DNA of 64,000 nucleotides from Desulfobacterium sp. (lineage in GTDB: Bacteria > Desulfobacterota > Desulfobacteria > Desulfobacterales > Desulfobacteraceae), in the NCBI GenBank assembly GCA_030145245.1, contig JAQYWC010000073.1:1-64000 (forward strand), written 5' to 3'. Numbering within the stretch: position 1 is the first letter of the stretch; every line of letters starts with the position of its first letter. The notes beneath the pieces were generated by a model. It was not told where the DNA came from. It did not search any database and saw only the letters and a list, made by a program, of their open reading frames with translations. This document shows, piece by piece, positions 1-7,589 of the stretch. The position numbers and the translations under genes were made by a program.

Positions 1-193
1 CATGCCCGGCATGATCATCAAATATGAGAAGAATGTGGGCGATGCCGTGAAAAAGGGTGACACCGTTGTGGTGCTCGAGGCCATGAAGATGGAAAATGCC
101 CTGCCGTCGCCAGTGGACGGGGAGGTCATGGCCCTTAATTTCGGTTCCGGGGATTCCGTGTCCAAGGGGGATCTCCTTGCCGTAATAGGATAA
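1..193 (+). CDS. Biotin/lipoyl carrier domain protein, 3' end only
   Basis: This is the C-terminal part of a biotin carboxyl carrier domain; the gene starts upstream of the window. The EAMKMEN motif contains the lysine that is biotinylated in carrier subunits of biotin-dependent carboxylases and sodium-pumping decarboxylases. The visible 63 residues cover most of the barrel-sandwich fold, starting at the PMPG turn that normally follows an Ala/Pro-rich linker. The ATG at position 2 is therefore probably internal. It could be a stand-alone small subunit (oxaloacetate or methylmalonyl-CoA decarboxylase type) or the tail of a larger pyruvate or acyl-CoA carboxylase; the upstream sequence is needed to decide. 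A strong terminator follows directly, so it is the last gene of its operon. Confidence 0.9.
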   Translation, partial: MPGMIIKYEKNVGDAVKKGDTVVVLEAMKMENALPSPVDGEVMALNFGSGDSVSKGDLLAVIG

Positions 194-210
194 CCTTAAG
201 TTGAATATGG

Positions 211-240
211 AGCGGGCCCGGCACTTTGCCGGGCCCGCTT
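211..240 (+). terminator. Terminator after the biotin carrier gene
   Basis: A perfect GC-rich stem (AGCGGGCCCGGCA pairing with TGCCGGGCCCGCT) has a 3-nt loop and sits 18 bases after the stop codon. The T-run is very short, so termination may rely on the strength of the stem. Confidence 0.75.
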
Positions 241-338
241 ACTTTGCACCCCGATCCCCTCGGCTAACGGGCCTCCTGAACATGCATTCCTCCTATCCCC
301 CGATCGTTTCCGTGATACAGCCATGCTGAATTTTTCAG

Positions 339-367
339 TTGCCACTTCCCTGGTTTACGGTTAGAAT
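339..367 (+). promoter_or_regulatory. Sigma-70-type promoter for the cNMP-binding methyltransferase gene
   Basis: TTGCCA and TAGAAT are separated by 17 bases, about 100 bases before the start codon at 468. Five of six bases match in the -10 element. Confidence 0.55.
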
Positions 368-387
368 CTGTAGAATCACCACAACGT

Positions 388-415
388 CGTACCATTCTTT
401 TAAAACGTACCATTC
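388..415 (+). repeat. Two direct repeats CGTACCATTC in the leader
   Basis: The ten-base sequence CGTACCATTC occurs at 388-397 and again at 406-415, an 18-base period. Both copies lie downstream of the predicted promoter and upstream of the ribosome binding site of the gene at 468. They could be a transcription-factor binding site or a leader RNA element; no known regulator is recognised. Confidence 0.6.
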
Positions 416-467
416 CCGGTGGTGTTCACGACAATAACAGTTACAGAAAAAAAAAGGAGGGCGAGTC

Positions 468-1958
468 ATGGGTTCTTCCACCTGCCCATTGTCGGAGCAT
501 ATGATTTTCAGGGAGGTGTTGCCCTATTCAACCTTAGTCCTGCTTAAAAAAGGGGAGCGTCTCGAAATCAGGGAGGATGCCCCCAGGGCGTTTTATTATG
601 TGGATTCCGGGGCCATGGAAGTCTCCTACACCACCGGGGACACGAAAATCGTTGTGGCCTCCATTGGGAATGGCAAAATTTTCGGGGAAATCGGCTTTTT
701 TGACGGGGGCTCCCGGGTGAGGGACCTTCGCGCAAGCGAAGAGAGCCGCATCAGCATGTTTTCCCAGGATCAGCTGGACAGGCTCAGCAAGGATGATCCT
801 GGGCTATACGCCGGGTTCATTATCGTGATTACCCAGTCGATCTGCGTGAAATTTCGCAGGATCCTGGGGGAGCGAGAACCGTTGAAGGCCTATGCAGCAT
901 CCCTTTCCACCGGTGCCCGGCGTTTTGTCGAGTCCAGGGCCCTTTCCCGGGAATTTTTCAAGACCCGGGAGGGGAGCCGCAGCAACGCCATGGTGGAGGA
1001 GTTGAAGGCAGAGATGTTCGATCTTTCCGTCAAGCTCCAGCAGGATCTTCAGGAGGAGATCCCGGCCGGAATTACGACCCGGTTCAACCGGGCAATGGAC
1101 ACCTTTTTCGACGAACTTGGCGAGTTTGACCAGGCGTTGAAGGGCAGTCAAATCGAGGATGAGGTGTGGGGGTACATCTTTAAGGAGACGTTTCCCTACT
1201 TCATGAGAAGCAGCCTCACCGAGCGGGCCTATTTTAAACCTAACGGTTATGCCGGCGATTTTAAGATGATCGATATGATGTACCAGAACCGGCCCGGCGG
1301 TTCAGGAAAGATCGGGCGCCTGGTTGACGCCTGGCTCTTGAACAGACCCCCGTGCATGGCCGTTCGGGGGCGGAGGAAATTTATCGCGGAAAGGCTTGAG
1401 AACATGAGCCGCGGCATCGTTCTCCAGAAAAACCGGGTGTGTATCATGAACCTTGCCTGTGGCCCGAGCCGGGAACTTTTTGATTTCATCCAAAGCTTTG
1501 AGCATGATTCCCAGGTCCATGCCATCTGCCTTGACATCGATCCGGAGGCGCTTCAATATACGGGAGAGAAATCCCGCTCTTTCGCCCACAATGCGACCAT
1601 CAGCTACCTGAAGGATAACCTGATCAAATGGGCTCTGGGAACCTCAAACCATGAGATCGAACTCCAGGATATCATCTATTCCGGAGGACTGTTCGACTAT
1701 CTGGATGACGATCTTTTTATCCTGCTTGCCAATCGCTGTCATGAACATCTTAATCCCGGCGGCAGTCTGATGGTCGGCAATTTCAGGCCTAACCCGGACA
1801 AGGTGTTCATGGATCGCCTTCTGGAGTGGCGGCTTGTGTACCGGGATGTTGAGACGCTTGTCTCCCTGTTTTCCAGGACACGGTTTGGAAGTGACATGGA
1901 GGTCGTAGCCGAAGAGAAGGCAGGAATTCAGCTCTTTGCCATTGGGACGAAACAGTGA
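468..1958 (+). CDS. Cyclic nucleotide-binding domain fused to a SAM-dependent methyltransferase
   Basis: The N-terminal 130 or so residues look like a cyclic nucleotide-binding beta-barrel (Crp/PKA type), with GEIGFFDGG at the phosphate-binding cassette. No DNA-binding helix-turn-helix follows. After a helical linker, the C-terminal half carries a class I methyltransferase motif I (MNLACGPSRE) and the acidic residue that follows (CLDIDPEAL). Similar fusions are often annotated as relatives of 3-hydroxypalmitic acid methyl ester biosynthesis proteins, but the substrate here is unknown. The inferred role is a methyltransferase gated by a cyclic nucleotide or similar ligand. The start is supported by AGGAGGG seven bases upstream. 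The next gene, a PAS/HD-GYP protein, is adjacent or slightly overlapping, suggesting a shared signalling role. Confidence 0.75.
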   Translation: MGSSTCPLSEHMIFREVLPYSTLVLLKKGERLEIREDAPRAFYYVDSGAMEVSYTTGDTKIVVASIGNGKIFGEIGFFDGGSRVRDLRASEESRISMFSQDQLDRLSKDDPGLYAGFIIVITQSICVKFRRILGEREPLKAYAASLSTGARRFVESRALSREFFKTREGSRSNAMVEELKAEMFDLSVKLQQDLQEEIPAGITTRFNRAMDTFFDELGEFDQALKGSQIEDEVWGYIFKETFPYFMRSSLTERAYFKPNGYAGDFKMIDMMYQNRPGGSGKIGRLVDAWLLNRPPCMAVRGRRKFIAERLENMSRGIVLQKNRVCIMNLACGPSRELFDFIQSFEHDSQVHAICLDIDPEALQYTGEKSRSFAHNATISYLKDNLIKWALGTSNHEIELQDIIYSGGLFDYLDDDLFILLANRCHEHLNPGGSLMVGNFRPNPDKVFMDRLLEWRLVYRDVETLVSLFSRTRFGSDMEVVAEEKAGIQLFAIGTKQ

Positions 1959-1977
1959 TATCGTCCGGTGGCGTTCC

Positions 1978-3654
1978 ATGAAAAATCAGGGACTATTTTC
2001 AATGGATGACATTGTTTTTAAAAAAGAACTAAAAAACCTGTTCCACCATCGGCTCTACCTGCTTTTCTGGCTGGGCTTTCTTCTTTTTCCCCTGTTTCTC
2101 TTTCTGGATTACTATGCTGTCAGGAGCCTGTTTCCGCAGTTCTTATTTTACAGGATGGTGTGTTGCGCCTCCATGCTGGTCCTTTTGGCGATCCATTTCA
2201 GCGGGTTTGGACGGCAGTATCCCTTTGTAATTGCCATGGCAGGCTATGTGAGCTGCGGAATCGCCATCTCCATGATGGTAGTAAAAATGGGTGGGTATAA
2301 CTCGTTCTATTACGTTGGCATGATCGGCCTGGTGGTGGCGTTCTCCTCCATTCTTCCCCTCACCTTTTTCCAGTCCCTGGTCGCCGGGGTGACCATGTAC
2401 CTTATCTACCTTGTGCCGGTTATGTTTTTTGCCGATCCTGTACCCCCCAACCATGTTATGTTTTTCAGCAACAACTTTTTTTTCCTCTTTTTCATCCTGG
2501 TGTGCGTTGTAAAGAGTCGTGAGGATCATAATGCCAGAAGGCTGGGGACCCAGCTGAGGCACAATATCGATTACTATGCGACCCATCTTGAGAACGAGGT
2601 GGCGAAACGGGCCAAAAGGCTGGAGGAGTCGGAACTCAGATACCGGGAACTCTATGAAAATATCATGGATTCAGTGCTCATGGTTGACGATTCCGGCACT
2701 GTTTTGATTGCCAATCCCAATTTTTACAGGATGATCGGTACAACCGGCAGTTCCAATCGATCCCTGCTCTTTGCGGACTATGTCCATTCCGAAGATTTTC
2801 CTGATTTGAATTACTTCATGATAGATGGGTTCGCCAACAACAGGGATATCAAGGATTATCAGTTCAGGCTGGTGAACAGGGAGGGCGAGATCATCCATGT
2901 GGAGTGTAATGCAACCGTTATCAGCAAAAAGGGCAAGATTATCGGGTTTCAGCTGGTTCTCAGGGACATCACGTTCCGAAAAGAGCTTGAAAAGGATCTC
3001 TTGAACACCTTGAGCAGCCTCAAACGAATCCGTGCTGCAACAATCCTGGGGCTGGCAAAGCTGACCGAGTACAGGGACCACGACACCGGGGGGCATCTGG
3101 AGCGGATCCAGGAGTACTCCAGGGTTCTTACCAGTGAGCTGAGGCAGTTTCCGGGGTTTGACACCTATATAACAGACGCCTATGTCGACGACATCCACCT
3201 CTCATCGATCCTCCATGACATCGGAAAGGTTGGGATTCCGGATGCAGTACTGTTGAAGCCGGGGAAACTGACCCCCAAGGAGTTTAAGGTCATTCAGCAG
3301 CACTGCAACTATGGCGGCGATGCCCTCAGGGCCGTGGATTCCAAGATCGGGGGGCAGTCCTTTCTTACCCTGGGCAAGGAGATCGCCTATTGCCATCACG
3401 AGAAATGGTCCGGCAAGGGGTATCCAAAGGGCTTGAAAGGGGATGAAATTCCATTGTCGGCGAGGATCGTGGCCCTGACCGATGTCTATGACGCCCTTAC
3501 CTCGAAACGGGTTTATAAGGAGGCGTTGTCCCATGAAGCTGCAATGGATATAATCAATAATGAGAGGGGAGGGCACTTTGATCCCTTGATCGTGGATGCG
3601 TTTTCAGCCTGCTCCCAGGATTTCGACTCCATCCGAATGGAGTTCAACGCTTAA
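1978..3654 (+). CDS. Membrane-anchored PAS / HD-GYP domain protein (putative cyclic-di-GMP phosphodiesterase)
   Basis: The N-terminal 180 residues contain about six hydrophobic membrane segments. A short coiled stretch, a PAS domain (roughly residues 215-335) and an HD-GYP domain (roughly 345-550) follow. Metal-site and signature motifs are present: HDTGGHLERI, LHDIGKVGIP, CHHEKWSGKGYP and ALTDVYDALTS. HD-GYP proteins of this form hydrolyse cyclic-di-GMP or related dinucleotides, so it is likely an active membrane sensor-phosphodiesterase. The ORF track starts at 1936, inside the previous gene; I prefer ATG 1978, which has GGTGG upstream, with ATG 2002 as an alternative. Tight spacing after the methyltransferase gene implies co-transcription. 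Confidence 0.85.
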   Translation: MKNQGLFSMDDIVFKKELKNLFHHRLYLLFWLGFLLFPLFLFLDYYAVRSLFPQFLFYRMVCCASMLVLLAIHFSGFGRQYPFVIAMAGYVSCGIAISMMVVKMGGYNSFYYVGMIGLVVAFSSILPLTFFQSLVAGVTMYLIYLVPVMFFADPVPPNHVMFFSNNFFFLFFILVCVVKSREDHNARRLGTQLRHNIDYYATHLENEVAKRAKRLEESELRYRELYENIMDSVLMVDDSGTVLIANPNFYRMIGTTGSSNRSLLFADYVHSEDFPDLNYFMIDGFANNRDIKDYQFRLVNREGEIIHVECNATVISKKGKIIGFQLVLRDITFRKELEKDLLNTLSSLKRIRAATILGLAKLTEYRDHDTGGHLERIQEYSRVLTSELRQFPGFDTYITDAYVDDIHLSSILHDIGKVGIPDAVLLKPGKLTPKEFKVIQQHCNYGGDALRAVDSKIGGQSFLTLGKEIAYCHHEKWSGKGYPKGLKGDEIPLSARIVALTDVYDALTSKRVYKEALSHEAAMDIINNERGGHFDPLIVDAFSACSQDFDSIRMEFNA

Positions 3655-3671
3655 ACCTTTGGATCGGGTAA

Positions 3672-3700
3672 TTGACAAAAGGGTCATTGATACTTACTTT
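3672..3700 (+). promoter_or_regulatory. Possible promoter before the zinc-ribbon gene
   Basis: A consensus TTGACA is followed after 17 bases by TACTTT, a weak -10 match. It lies 66 bases before the start at 3766. Confidence 0.4.
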
Positions 3701-3765
3701 TGTTCGGTTTTGGAATCGAACTTTACGCCGTGCGGCGTTGACTTATAAATCAAGGAGTTGTATCG

Positions 3766-4443
3766 ATGGCTTTTGAAACTAAAGAGGATATGCTTGAGCG
3801 AATTCTGAATATGGATAAGCCCATTTGTCCCCATTGCAAAAAGGAGATGAGTCTGTGGGAAGTTCCGGATATTCCCATGGGCGACGGTCTTGGATGGGGT
3901 ACTCCCTACCTGTTCGTTTGTTTTAATGACGAGTGTTCGTCCTTTAGAAAGGGGTGGGACGAGATTAAGGAGAGCATGGAGTTCTCAGCCTCCTATCGCT
4001 GCATCAACAGTCCGGGAGACGATCATTTCGAGTACATGCCGGTGTTCAGTTCCATGGGCGGCACGGGCCAGGTGCTGGACGATAATGTGATGGAGATGCG
4101 GGAGGCCTCCAAGGAGGCCATGAGGCAGGGTTTTTCCCTGCTGACCGATTTTTACATGTCCAAGGACTGGGACGAGATCCTCAAGATCCTCCTCGACCCC
4201 CTGCAGCCGACCCGGGTGAGGACCAAAGCTGCTGAAATGGTGGCAGAGCTCGGGGATGTTGAGGCCATCGAACATATGGTGAACAATAAATTCGGGTCTC
4301 CACTGCTCCAGAAAGCGGTGGACGAAGCCGTTGCAGTTCTCCACGCGCGGCTCTACACCCGGGAGTGCCCCCATTGCGCCGAGATAATCAAGAAACGGGC
4401 CACCCTGTGCAAGCACTGCGGCAAGGAAGTCTCAAAGGGTTAA
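3766..4443 (+). CDS. Zinc-ribbon protein with a HEAT-like middle section, function unknown
   Basis: The 225-residue cytoplasmic protein has an N-terminal metal-binding pair (CPHCKKEM with a distal CFNDEC). Its C-terminal zinc ribbon has two CxxC pairs (CPHCAEI and CKHCGKEV). Between them, about residues 140-200 read like two HEAT-type helical repeats, with the phrase AAEMVAELGDVEAIEHM. No catalytic motif is visible, so a protein- or nucleic-acid-binding adaptor role is a guess. AAGGAG precedes the ATG. Its stop codon overlaps the stop of the convergent gene in the palindrome TTAA at 4440-4443. Confidence 0.75.
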   Translation: MAFETKEDMLERILNMDKPICPHCKKEMSLWEVPDIPMGDGLGWGTPYLFVCFNDECSSFRKGWDEIKESMEFSASYRCINSPGDDHFEYMPVFSSMGGTGQVLDDNVMEMREASKEAMRQGFSLLTDFYMSKDWDEILKILLDPLQPTRVRTKAAEMVAELGDVEAIEHMVNNKFGSPLLQKAVDEAVAVLHARLYTRECPHCAEIIKKRATLCKHCGKEVSKG

Positions 4444-4961
4444 CCCGAACATTCGTCCTGGTATTTGTCAAGATTGTAGGAGCGGAAGATTATCATCTCC
4501 CGCTCCTTTTTTTCTTTGGGAAACCCTGGGAACTCAAGGGTGTCCATGGAATCCAGGAGCTCTTGTTTTGACGGCACGGCATCAATCCCCTGGCCGTGCT
4601 TTGCCCCTGTGACAACCTCTCTTACAAGGGCGTCTCTTCCGTTGGTGGACACTGAAAAGGGAACCTGGTAGTCGCAGAGCAATCTTGCCCCGGCAAGTAT
4701 CTCCCGTTCATAGGATCCCAGGGAACCTGCGACGCACCTTATGACCATCACGGCTTTGTCTTTTAAGAAAACCACAAGGTCGATGGTTGACCGGTACTCT
4801 TTTTCCTGGAACATCACGGTGATGGGTTCGTCCACCCGGATATCTTCCCGGGCATATCCCTTTTGTTCAACCAGGATTCGTTCAAACATCTGCCGGCTTC
4901 CTTCCGGGCCTGCATTGGGAACGGTTTTACCGGTTATGTAGTCAACAAGCGTCTCTTCCAT
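4440..4961 (-). CDS. Stand-alone HsdR N-terminal-like (type I restriction R subunit N domain) protein
   Basis: The 173 residues match the style of the HSDR_N_2 domain: an N-terminal helical part (GSRQMFERILVEQKGY), a beta-hairpin (RSTIDLVVFLKDKAVMVIRC) containing D and a later E/R-rich helix, and a closing strand. That fold is nuclease-like, but here there is no helicase and no hsdM or hsdS nearby, so it is not a restriction system. It is the last gene of the rplU-gpmI operon, 30 bases after gpmI. A terminator for the convergent gene lies inside its 3' end. Its function is unknown; small proteins of this type occur widely in deltaproteobacteria. Confidence 0.7.
   Translation of the reverse strand: MEETLVDYITGKTVPNAGPEGSRQMFERILVEQKGYAREDIRVDEPITVMFQEKEYRSTIDLVVFLKDKAVMVIRCVAGSLGSYEREILAGARLLCDYQVPFSVSTNGRDALVREVVTGAKHGQGIDAVPSKQELLDSMDTLEFPGFPKEKKEREMIIFRSYNLDKYQDECSG
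4478..4513 (+). terminator. Terminator of the zinc-ribbon gene, embedded in the opposite gene
   Basis: AGGAGCGG pairs with CCGCTCCT, with an inner paired extension, and seven T residues follow on the plus strand. The whole element lies within the last 25 codons of the minus-strand HsdR_N-like gene. Confidence 0.8.
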
Positions 4962-4991
4962 GGATCATCCTCGAATTTGTATTGTATGGGG

Positions 4992-6527
4992 TCAGAAAAG
5001 GGGGGTTCCAGTCATCTCTTCCGGCTGTTTCAGTTCCATCACCTTGAGCAGGGTCGGGGCAATGTCCCCGATGATACCCTCTTTAAGGGTGACATGGGCA
5101 TGGGCCGTACCGGCCAGGATCAAGGGCACCCTGTTGAGGGTATGTGCCGTGTGTGGGGTGTCGTCGGTGGCCCTCATCTGTTCGGCATTACCGTGGTCTG
5201 CCGTTATCATGGCTGTTCCATTGGTTTTCCACACCGCTTCAATCACCCTTCGGGCGCAGGCGTCAACCGTTTCACAGGCCGTGACGGCCGCGTTTATGAT
5301 GCCGGTGTGGCCCACCATGTCCATGTTGGCAAAGTTGAGAACCACCAGGTCGTATTGCCCTGATTCAATTCTCCGGCATGCCTCGTCCGCCACCTTTGGC
5401 GCGCTCATCTCAGGCTTTTCATCATAGGTGTTCACCTCCCTGGGGGAGGGGATCAGCACACGATCTTCGCCCGGGAAAACCGTTTCATCACCGCCGTTGA
5501 AAAAATAGGTGACATGGGCGTATTTTTCTGTCTCGGCGATCCTGAGCTGGGTGAGGCCCTGGTCGCTGACCACCTTGCCAAGGACGTTGGTCAGGTGAAC
5601 CGGGGGGAAGGCAACGGGAAGCTCAAAGGTTTCGTCATAAAGGGTCATGCAGAGATAATCGGAGAGTTTGGGGACCCGTTTGCGGTCAAAGCCTGAAAAA
5701 TCGGCCTGGGTGAAGGCCCGGGTGATCTCCCTTGCCCTGTCTGCCCTGTAGTTGAAAAACAGGAGGGCATCGCCGTCTTTGACTGTTCCTTTAAACCCGT
5801 CATCGTCGTTTACAATTAAAACCGGCTTGACAAACTCGTCTGTCTCATCCCTGTCATAGGCCCGGGTGATCGCTTCGACCGGATTTTTTTCCTCTGTTCC
5901 CTTTCCCTGGGTGTAGAGATCATAGGCCTTTTCAACCCGCTCCCACCTGGTGTCCCTGTCCATGGCGTAAAACCGTCCGCACACGCTTGCGATACGCACA
6001 CCTGGCTTGCCGGTAAGAAACGCCTGGAGTTGTTTGACAAAGCCGGCTCCGCTTTTGGGAGCCGTGTCCCTTCCGTCCAGAATGCAGTGAATGGCTGTTG
6101 GGATATTGTAGTCAACAGCCATGGCCACCAGGGCTTTGAGGTGGTTGATGTGGCTGTGGACGCCGCCATCGGATAAAAGGCCCATGAGGTGGAGGGTGTT
6201 GCCGCTTTGCCTGACCGCTTCCATGGTGCGGCAGAGCTCCGGGTTCTTGGACAGAGAGCCGTCGGAAACAGCCTTGTCTATTCGGACAAGGTCCTGGAAA
6301 ACCCGGCGTCCCGCGCCCATGTTCATGTGGCCGACCTCTGAGTTGCCCATGATGCCGTCGGGCAGCCCAACGGCCTTGCCGGAGCAGGCAAGGCTTGTTG
6401 TGGGAAAATCAGCCTTCAGCTGGTCTAGAAAGGGGGTCCGGGCCTGTCTGATGGCGTTGCCGTGGGACTCCTGGTTGATCCCCCAGCCGTCCAGGATAAT
6501 CAATGCGTTTACCGCTCGATTATTCAT
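4992..6527 (-). CDS. gpmI: Cofactor-independent phosphoglycerate mutase
   Basis: The enzyme interconverts 3- and 2-phosphoglycerate in glycolysis and gluconeogenesis using two manganese ions and a phosphoserine. Visible motifs are LIILDGWG (first metal ligand), GNSEVGHMNMGAG (catalytic serine), FANMDMVGHTG and ITADHGNAEQM (metal ligands). The 511 residues fit the usual length of about 510. The ORF track start at 6641 adds an unrelated extension. I chose ATG 6527, which has GGG six bases upstream and overlaps the rsfS stop by eight bases; ATG 6533 is the alternative. The overlap implies translational coupling to rsfS. Confidence 0.95.
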   Translation of the reverse strand: MNNRAVNALIILDGWGINQESHGNAIRQARTPFLDQLKADFPTTSLACSGKAVGLPDGIMGNSEVGHMNMGAGRRVFQDLVRIDKAVSDGSLSKNPELCRTMEAVRQSGNTLHLMGLLSDGGVHSHINHLKALVAMAVDYNIPTAIHCILDGRDTAPKSGAGFVKQLQAFLTGKPGVRIASVCGRFYAMDRDTRWERVEKAYDLYTQGKGTEEKNPVEAITRAYDRDETDEFVKPVLIVNDDDGFKGTVKDGDALLFFNYRADRAREITRAFTQADFSGFDRKRVPKLSDYLCMTLYDETFELPVAFPPVHLTNVLGKVVSDQGLTQLRIAETEKYAHVTYFFNGGDETVFPGEDRVLIPSPREVNTYDEKPEMSAPKVADEACRRIESGQYDLVVLNFANMDMVGHTGIINAAVTACETVDACARRVIEAVWKTNGTAMITADHGNAEQMRATDDTPHTAHTLNRVPLILAGTAHAHVTLKEGIIGDIAPTLLKVMELKQPEEMTGTPLF

Positions 6528-6933
6528 CGTCATCCCAGGTTGTTTCTGTTTCAGCATCTGTATCATAGGTTGATGTATCCACCCTGGGGACGTCGCTCCA
6601 CATTCCCTCAAGATCGTAGAGGTCCCGGGTCTCCTTGTCAAACACGTGGATAATCACATCACCGTAGTCGAGAAGCGCCCAGGTGCCCTGCTTCAGGCCC
6701 TCTGTGCCGATGGCCATGTTGTTGATCTTTTTCATGGCAATGTGCATGTTCTCGGCAATGGACGACACCTGGCGTTGGGAGCGTGCAGTGATGATAACAA
6801 TGGCGTCGGCATAGGTGGTGAGCCCACGCACGTCAAGGACGGTGATCTCCTCAGCCTTTCTTGAAAATGCTTCGACAAGGTACTTGTCAAGGGTGTTTAA
6901 TAGCTCTTCGGGCCGGTCAGATCTGGTTGTCAT
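6520..6933 (-). CDS. rsfS: Ribosome silencing factor RsfS
   Basis: This is an Iojap/RsfS family protein, which binds ribosomal protein L14 and blocks subunit joining when nutrients are short. The core VLDVRGLTTYADAIVI and DYGDVIIHVFDKETRDLYDLE are typical. The acidic C-terminal tail (about 20 residues, ending DDDE) is longer than in many homologues. The gene overlaps nadD by four bases in the ATGA arrangement and overlaps gpmI at its 3' end. The nadD-rsfS order is common in bacteria. Confidence 0.93.
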   Translation of the reverse strand: MTTRSDRPEELLNTLDKYLVEAFSRKAEEITVLDVRGLTTYADAIVIITARSQRQVSSIAENMHIAMKKINNMAIGTEGLKQGTWALLDYGDVIIHVFDKETRDLYDLEGMWSDVPRVDTSTYDTDAETETTWDDDE

Positions 6934-7580
6934 AAATACAATCCTTTTATTTTGATAATCTCTTCCACAGGGTAGGGTACCAGGGTGTCCAAGGGAAGAT
7001 GTTCTTTTACTCGTTGTCTAATAAGTGTTGACGATATGTCAATTTCAGGGACTTTGCAGACATAAACGGACTTTAAAATTGGATGGGTAAATTGTTTTTG
7101 CCCGTTGCTGGGTCTGTAATCTTCTGATATCACATTTTTCAGGAAGGATGCAACACTCTTTGACCGTTTATCCTGGCCCGGCCGGATCATTACGATGATG
7201 GAGATGAGACCGAAGATCTCCCGGCTTTGTTGCCAGGTGTCCATCTCAAAAAATGCATCAGATCCGACGATGAGCCGAAGACCGGTTCCTGTGGGGAGGT
7301 TCTTCCTGAAGTGGTTGACCGTATCCACGGTAAACGAGGGGCCTTTGCGGTTGAGCTCCACATCCGAGGCAACCAGCCCGTCTATTCCGGCAATGGACCG
7401 TTCCACCATCTCGAACCTGTCCCTTGCAGGAGCTAGATCCGTAAACGACTTGTGGGGAGGAATGGCCGATGGAATCAGATGGACCCTTGTGAGGTTGAAA
7501 CTCTCTTTGACATGGGCGATGACGTCCAGATGTCCCCTGTGAAGGGGATTGAAGGTCCCGCCGAATAATCCCTCGATCAT
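6930..7580 (-). CDS. nadD: Nicotinate-nucleotide adenylyltransferase
   Basis: The enzyme transfers AMP from ATP to nicotinate mononucleotide in NAD synthesis. The N-terminal GLFGGTFNPLHRGH is the nucleotidyltransferase signature, and ISSTLIRQRV near the C-terminus is the ATP-phosphate binding motif. The 216-residue length is normal. The start lies nine bases after proA, and the stop overlaps the rsfS start. Confidence 0.95.
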   Translation of the reverse strand: MIEGLFGGTFNPLHRGHLDVIAHVKESFNLTRVHLIPSAIPPHKSFTDLAPARDRFEMVERSIAGIDGLVASDVELNRKGPSFTVDTVNHFRKNLPTGTGLRLIVGSDAFFEMDTWQQSREIFGLISIIVMIRPGQDKRSKSVASFLKNVISEDYRPSNGQKQFTHPILKSVYVCKVPEIDISSTLIRQRVKEHLPLDTLVPYPVEEIIKIKGLYL

Positions 7581-7589
7581 GATCCCCTG

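Noticed and set aside
4440-4961. Restriction-modification system
   Set aside because: Only an HsdR N-like domain is present; no hsdM, hsdS or helicase is nearby.
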